This document shows positions 22,776 through 25,050 of a DNA stretch of 25,050 bases, one piece after another; position 1 is the first letter of the stretch, and every line of letters starts with the position of its first letter. Source of the stretch: CAYVTD01 sp964577665 (GTDB taxonomy: Bacteria > Bacteroidota > Ignavibacteria > Kapaibacteriales > UBA2268); assembly GCA_964577665.1 (NCBI GenBank), contig CAZOBD010000046.1, positions 1 through 25,050 of the forward strand, written 5' to 3'. The notes below the pieces were generated by a model. The model was not told the origin of the DNA. It did not search any database and saw nothing but the letters and a program-made list of their open reading frames with translations. The translations under genes and the position numbers were made by a program.

Positions 22776-23855
22776 TTAATGTGCTCCGTGAGCAAGTTCA
22801 TGGTCTTCGGCGTGACCGCCGAGAGCCAGTCCGACGAAAATTGCCGTCAAAACAGTGAAAATATATGCCTGCAAAAATCCTACAAATGTTTCCAAAAACA
22901 AAACAAAAATTGAAAACGGTGTCGATATAACGGATATTGCCGCAGTTTCAAAATAAAAAATAAGGCCTACAAGAGAAAGAAGCACCACGTGCCCCGCCGT
23001 CATATTGGCAAAAAGACGTATGGTAAGTGCAAAAGGCTTGATAAACATAGATAGTATCTCGATAGGTATCATAATCGGAGCCATCCACCAAGGAGCTCCG
23101 CCCAAAAGATGTTTGAGATAATTAATTAAGCCTATTTCTTTTATAGACGTAATGTTTATGACGATAAAAGCTGTTATAGCAAGTCCGGTACAGGTGCCGA
23201 TTGCTCCGGTTGCAGTATGCGCCCCCGGTATAAGTCCCAAAAGATTGACAACCAAGATAAAAAAGAAAAGACTTACGAAATAGGGCAGTAAACTGTGGGC
23301 AAGTTTTTTTGTGCCGACATTTGGCAGCACCATTTCGTCGCGGACGTAAATAAAGATGCTTTCAAGCATATTCTGAAAGCCCGAAGGAGCTTTCTTTTCC
23401 TGTTTTTTGTATTTTCCGCCAATGCGCGCAAATGCAAAGAAAAGAAGAAGCATTGCGAGCCACTGGTAAACCACCAGCGATGTAACGGACATATCTATCG
23501 TAGGCGGCTCGTGTGTATCGGCTTTTACTGCCTGATGATGATGCATGGTGTAAACTCCTGCTTCTTCCATTGCCTGAGGTGAGGAATAAAAGTTGAATCC
23601 CTCCTTGCTGTCGTAAAAAATCATTGGCATGTCTATGTGAACCGGTCCCCAAACGATGCCGTAGTGGTTGGCAAGATGGTCAAAAAGCTGACTGAACTGA
23701 AAACCGTCTGCTTCTCCGTGTGCTTCACCTTCGCGGGTTTCTGCGGCGGCTGTTTCTCCGGCATGGTTATCGGTTTGATTTCCGTGCTCATCCGTGCTGA
23801 TACTCACTTCCGCGAGAGCAAACTGTTCCTGATCGATAATTTCTTTATTTGCCAT
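22776..23855 (-). CDS. atpB: ATP synthase Fo a subunit with long N-terminal extension
   Basis: 359 residues, well above the 230-280 of many bacteria. The conserved core starts near residue 120. The essential arginine is R280 in FALTIRLFANMTAGH, with Q329 in GFLQAYIFTVL, and PYFVSLFFFILVVNLLGLIPG gives the typical third segment. These residues form the half-channels for proton transfer to the c ring. The first ~115 residues are hydrophilic, acidic and histidine-rich (DEHGNQTDNHAGE, MHHHQAVKADTHE), without a signal peptide at the very start. Extended a subunits are known in Bacteroidota and Chlorobi relatives, but the role of the extension is unclear. The C-terminus is also histidine-rich (GGHAEDHELAHGAH). 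No ribosome site precedes the ATG. Confidence 0.95.
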   Translation of the reverse strand: MANKEIIDQEQFALAEVSISTDEHGNQTDNHAGETAAAETREGEAHGEADGFQFSQLFDHLANHYGIVWGPVHIDMPMIFYDSKEGFNFYSSPQAMEEAGVYTMHHHQAVKADTHEPPTIDMSVTSLVVYQWLAMLLLFFAFARIGGKYKKQEKKAPSGFQNMLESIFIYVRDEMVLPNVGTKKLAHSLLPYFVSLFFFILVVNLLGLIPGAHTATGAIGTCTGLAITAFIVINITSIKEIGLINYLKHLLGGAPWWMAPIMIPIEILSMFIKPFALTIRLFANMTAGHVVLLSLVGLIFYFETAAISVISTPFSIFVLFLETFVGFLQAYIFTVLTAIFVGLALGGHAEDHELAHGAH

Positions 23856-23869
23856 AGTATTTTAAATAT

Positions 23870-24199
23870 TTATTTTTTATAATGATTTTCTTTTTCGGTA
23901 TTAATGCTTTGTTCAATTTTAATGAATCTGAATTTGGAATTTATAAAAATGATTTCAATCATTATCAAAAGAAAGGTAGAAGAAGAAAAGGAAAGCGCCA
24001 AAGGCAGGCTGTCCATACTGAGAATGCTGATGCAGTACCACACCGCCGCGGCGAGGGCAAAGAATCTAACGGTTACCGAACCCACAACGAGTCGGCTGAA
24101 CGTTCCCCATTGCTTATTGTAGGCATAAAAAATTACGGCAAAACCAATTGCCGTATTTACAGCGCTTATTCCAATTCCTGTCAGTATAGCCGTCAGCAT
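23870..24199 (-). CDS. atpI: Small membrane protein, probable AtpI-like subunit
   Basis: 109 residues with about four hydrophobic segments (near 1-28, 36-50, 51-66, 67-86) and a charged C-terminal tail. Position between atpZ and atpB and the size fit AtpI, a membrane factor that helps c-ring assembly, but the sequence lacks a motif I can call with certainty, so the name rests mainly on context. Its ATG overlaps the atpZ stop by one base (TGATG), indicating coupled translation. Ends 14 bases before atpB. Confidence 0.6.
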   Translation of the reverse strand: MLTAILTGIGISAVNTAIGFAVIFYAYNKQWGTFSRLVVGSVTVRFFALAAAVWYCISILSMDSLPLALSFSSSTFLLIMIEIIFINSKFRFIKIEQSINTEKENHYKK

Positions 24200-24462
24200 C
24201 AGCCTTTTTTTCTTTTGTCCTTTTTTAGAACGGTTTTAAAAAAATTGTACATTCCTATTATAAAACCGAGCGATGAGCAGATAATTATCCAAGTGGAACC
24301 GCCTCCTGCCTTTTGGTCGAGCCACCATCCAATGAAAGCAAACAGCCCGAATGTTATGCCGAGCTGCCAGCCCAAAGTAAGGTAAGGAGCGAGTTTCCTA
24401 AGAACGTCCTGCCTGCTTCCGTTTTTTTGAGAACTATCGTTATTTCTATTGTCAATATTCAA
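24199..24462 (-). CDS. atpZ: AtpZ, small accessory subunit of F1Fo ATPase
   Basis: 87 residues with two membrane helices. PYLTLGWQLGITFGLFAFIG then WWLDQKAGG is the recognised AtpZ pattern (two helices flanking a WLD-type loop), followed by STWIIICSSLGFIIGMYNFF and a basic tail. AtpZ is encoded at the head of many atp operons and has been linked with AtpI to c-ring assembly and ion movement. The only start in the frame is TTG, without a clear ribosome site. First gene of the operon, with two promoter-like sites just upstream. Confidence 0.82.
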   Translation of the reverse strand: MNIDNRNNDSSQKNGSRQDVLRKLAPYLTLGWQLGITFGLFAFIGWWLDQKAGGGSTWIIICSSLGFIIGMYNFFKTVLKKDKRKKG

Positions 24463-24470
24463 TTCAACTA

Positions 24471-24502
24471 CAAAAATAAATTTTTAATTAAGAACTTACA
24501 AA
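24471..24502 (-). promoter_or_regulatory. Promoter-like site close to the atpZ start
   Basis: On the minus strand TTTG (24499-24502), 20 bases, then TATTTTTG (24471-24478). It matches the Bacteroidota -33/-7 pattern, but the expected transcript start would be only a few bases before the atpZ TTG, giving an almost leaderless message. Confidence 0.3.
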
Positions 24503-24526
24503 CTATTTGAAAAATAAATACAACAA

Positions 24527-24558
24527 CAAAAATATTCTGTAATCATTGTATTGTCAAA
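24527..24558 (-). promoter_or_regulatory. Bacteroidota-type promoter of the ATP synthase operon
   Basis: On the minus strand TTTG (24555-24558) and TATTTTTG (24527-24534) are 20 bases apart, the same spacing as the epimerase promoter. The expected leader would be roughly 55-60 bases. Preferred over the nearer site because it leaves room for a leader. Confidence 0.5.
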
Positions 24559-24660
24559 TTTATTTTATTATTTTTGTTTAATTAGAAATAATTAATTTTT
24601 TAAAAATTCTTTTATGAAGAAATGCTGCTTAATAAAATAGAGACTTTTTGAAGGATTGAA

Positions 24661-24700
24661 ACAACAATGATTCGGGAAAACACCCGGGGATGATTATTTT
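24661..24700 (+). repeat. ATGATTNNGG...ATGATTATTTT repeat, diverged copy
   Basis: It shares AATGATTCGGGAAAACAC and the end GATGATTATTTT with 6651-6704, 6945-7000 and 24937-24994. The central bases differ most between copies. Confidence 0.65.
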
Positions 24701-24716
24701 AGAGTTAATGCAAAAC

Positions 24717-24768
24717 AGAGTTTTGAAAGAAAAGCACATTCCCAAATCGGAGTTTGGAAATGAGATGC
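24717..24768 (+). repeat. CATTCCCAAA hairpin repeat, right-hand copy
   Basis: It matches bases 1-52 with a single G to A change, which weakens one pair in the hairpin. The match starts exactly at the window's first base, so the left copy may extend further outside. Confidence 0.9.
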
Positions 24769-24776
24769 TAAATGTA

Positions 24777-24827
24777 ATTCTGTCCCTGTGCCGAAAGCTT
24801 GTTTCAGTATTGTTTCAGAATCTCACG
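24777..24827 (+). repeat. GTCATTC-family repeat, long variant
   Basis: ATTCTGTCCCTGTGCCGAAAG then CTTGTTTCAG, a duplicated TATTGTTTCAG, and AATCTCACG. It is closest to the long form at 17187-17224. The internal duplication of the TTGTTTCAG part shows small-scale expansion within the repeat. Confidence 0.7.
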
Positions 24828-24835
24828 TATGAGGA

Positions 24836-24866
24836 ACACACCCCTTAATCCCTTCTCAAGAGGGGA
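24836..24866. repeat. CCCCTTAAT-type palindromic repeat, second copy
   Basis: ACACACCCCTTAATCCCTTC, then TCAAGAGGGGA; partner of 171-202. As there, it is preceded by the CATTCCCAAA repeat. Confidence 0.75.
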
Positions 24867-24876
24867 CATAGTCCTT

Positions 24877-24906
24877 GAGATGCTGAAACAAGCTTTCGGC
24901 ATGACA
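24877..24906 (-). repeat. GTCAT-family palindrome, inverted copy
   Basis: On the minus strand it reads TGTCATGCCGAAAGCTTG then TTTCAGCATCTC, a close relative of 24777-24827 in the opposite orientation. The pair could form a long-range stem around the CCCCTTAAT repeat. Confidence 0.7.
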
Positions 24907-24936
24907 GAGAAAAAGATTATTTAAAAAAAATGAAAA

Positions 24937-24994
24937 AAATAAACAGATAAAACGTCTATGATTAGGGGAAAACACATAAGGGAATGATTATTTT
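24937..24994 (+). repeat. AAACAGAT...ATGATTATTTT repeat, fourth copy
   Basis: It contains the AAATAAACAGAT block, ATGATTAGGGGAAAACACAT and GGAATGATTATTTT, aligning with 6945-7000 throughout. Confidence 0.75.
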
Positions 24995-25007
24995 GAAACT
25001 ATGTTTC

Positions 25008-25036
25008 GTCATTGCGAGCAGAGCGAAGCAATCTCA
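25008..25036 (+). repeat. GTCATTGCGAG repeat
   Basis: GTCATTGCGAGCAGAGCGAAG followed by CAATCTCA, an intergenic relative of the copy inside the symporter gene, shorter by about 5 bases in the middle. Confidence 0.8.
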
Positions 25037-25050
25037 GTATATAGTATCTT

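Larger units (their letters stand above)
24463..25050. other. Gene-free region upstream of the atp operon
   Basis: The first 200 or so bases are extremely AT-rich and hold promoter-like sites. From 24661 to the end, short dispersed repeats are stacked one after another, as at positions 1-282 and 6633-7150. No credible coding region was found. Confidence 0.8.

Overview
The window suggests a Gram-negative member of the Bacteroidota/Chlorobiota (FCB) group; an Ignavibacteria- or Kapabacteria-like lineage is my best guess, at moderate confidence. The pointers are: AT-rich DNA; an F1Fo-ATPase cluster that starts with atpZ/atpI and lacks atpD and atpC; an LPS heptose epimerase; a lipoprotein with PD40-like and OmpA-like regions; and promoter-like sites of the Bacteroidota type (TTTG, 20 bases, TAnnTTTG). 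Two runs of exactly 100 N (6705-6804 and 10805-10904) are assembly gaps, and both sit inside repeated sequence.

Layout. Positions 1-282 hold short repeats. A minus-strand operon (3380 to 283) encodes a GalE-like sugar epimerase, a sodium:solute symporter-family transporter and a CDP-alcohol phosphatidyltransferase (PgsA-like). Diverging from it on the plus strand is a large soluble hybrid histidine kinase (GAF, two PAS-like regions, HisKA, HATPase, receiver). A repeat-filled spacer follows, then a second soluble signalling protein with a receiver in front of a histidine kinase. A bidirectional-looking terminator separates these from a block of minus-strand envelope genes (17106 to 8370): a coiled-coil/TPR lipoprotein resembling CpoB/YbgF, a small outer-membrane barrel, a lipoprotein with a barrel-like C-terminus, an unknown lipoprotein, the 1224-residue lipoprotein, and another outer-membrane protein. 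Four of these genes are close-packed or overlapping and look like one envelope module.

The right third is a minus-strand ATP synthase cluster: atpZ, atpI-like, atpB, atpE, atpF, atpH, atpA, hldD, atpG, closed by a strong intrinsic terminator. Unusual points are hldD wedged between atpA and atpG, a 208-base structured element with terminal inverted repeats between atpH and atpA, and a perfect 10-bp hairpin directly after atpE. The beta and epsilon subunit genes must lie elsewhere.

The most distinctive feature is several families of short palindromic repeats. One superfamily has ends resembling GTCATTCTGAAC or GTCATTGCGAG. It occurs between genes and also inside coding regions without breaking the frame: in the symporter, in the TPR lipoprotein, and in the giant lipoprotein, where pieces have expanded into tandem 36-base and 21-base arrays. 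I did not find CRISPR arrays, tRNA, rRNA or transposase genes. I see no clear-cut new defence or biosynthetic system; the best candidates for new biology are the repeat families acting on proteins and operons, and the uncharacterised lipoprotein/barrel operon.
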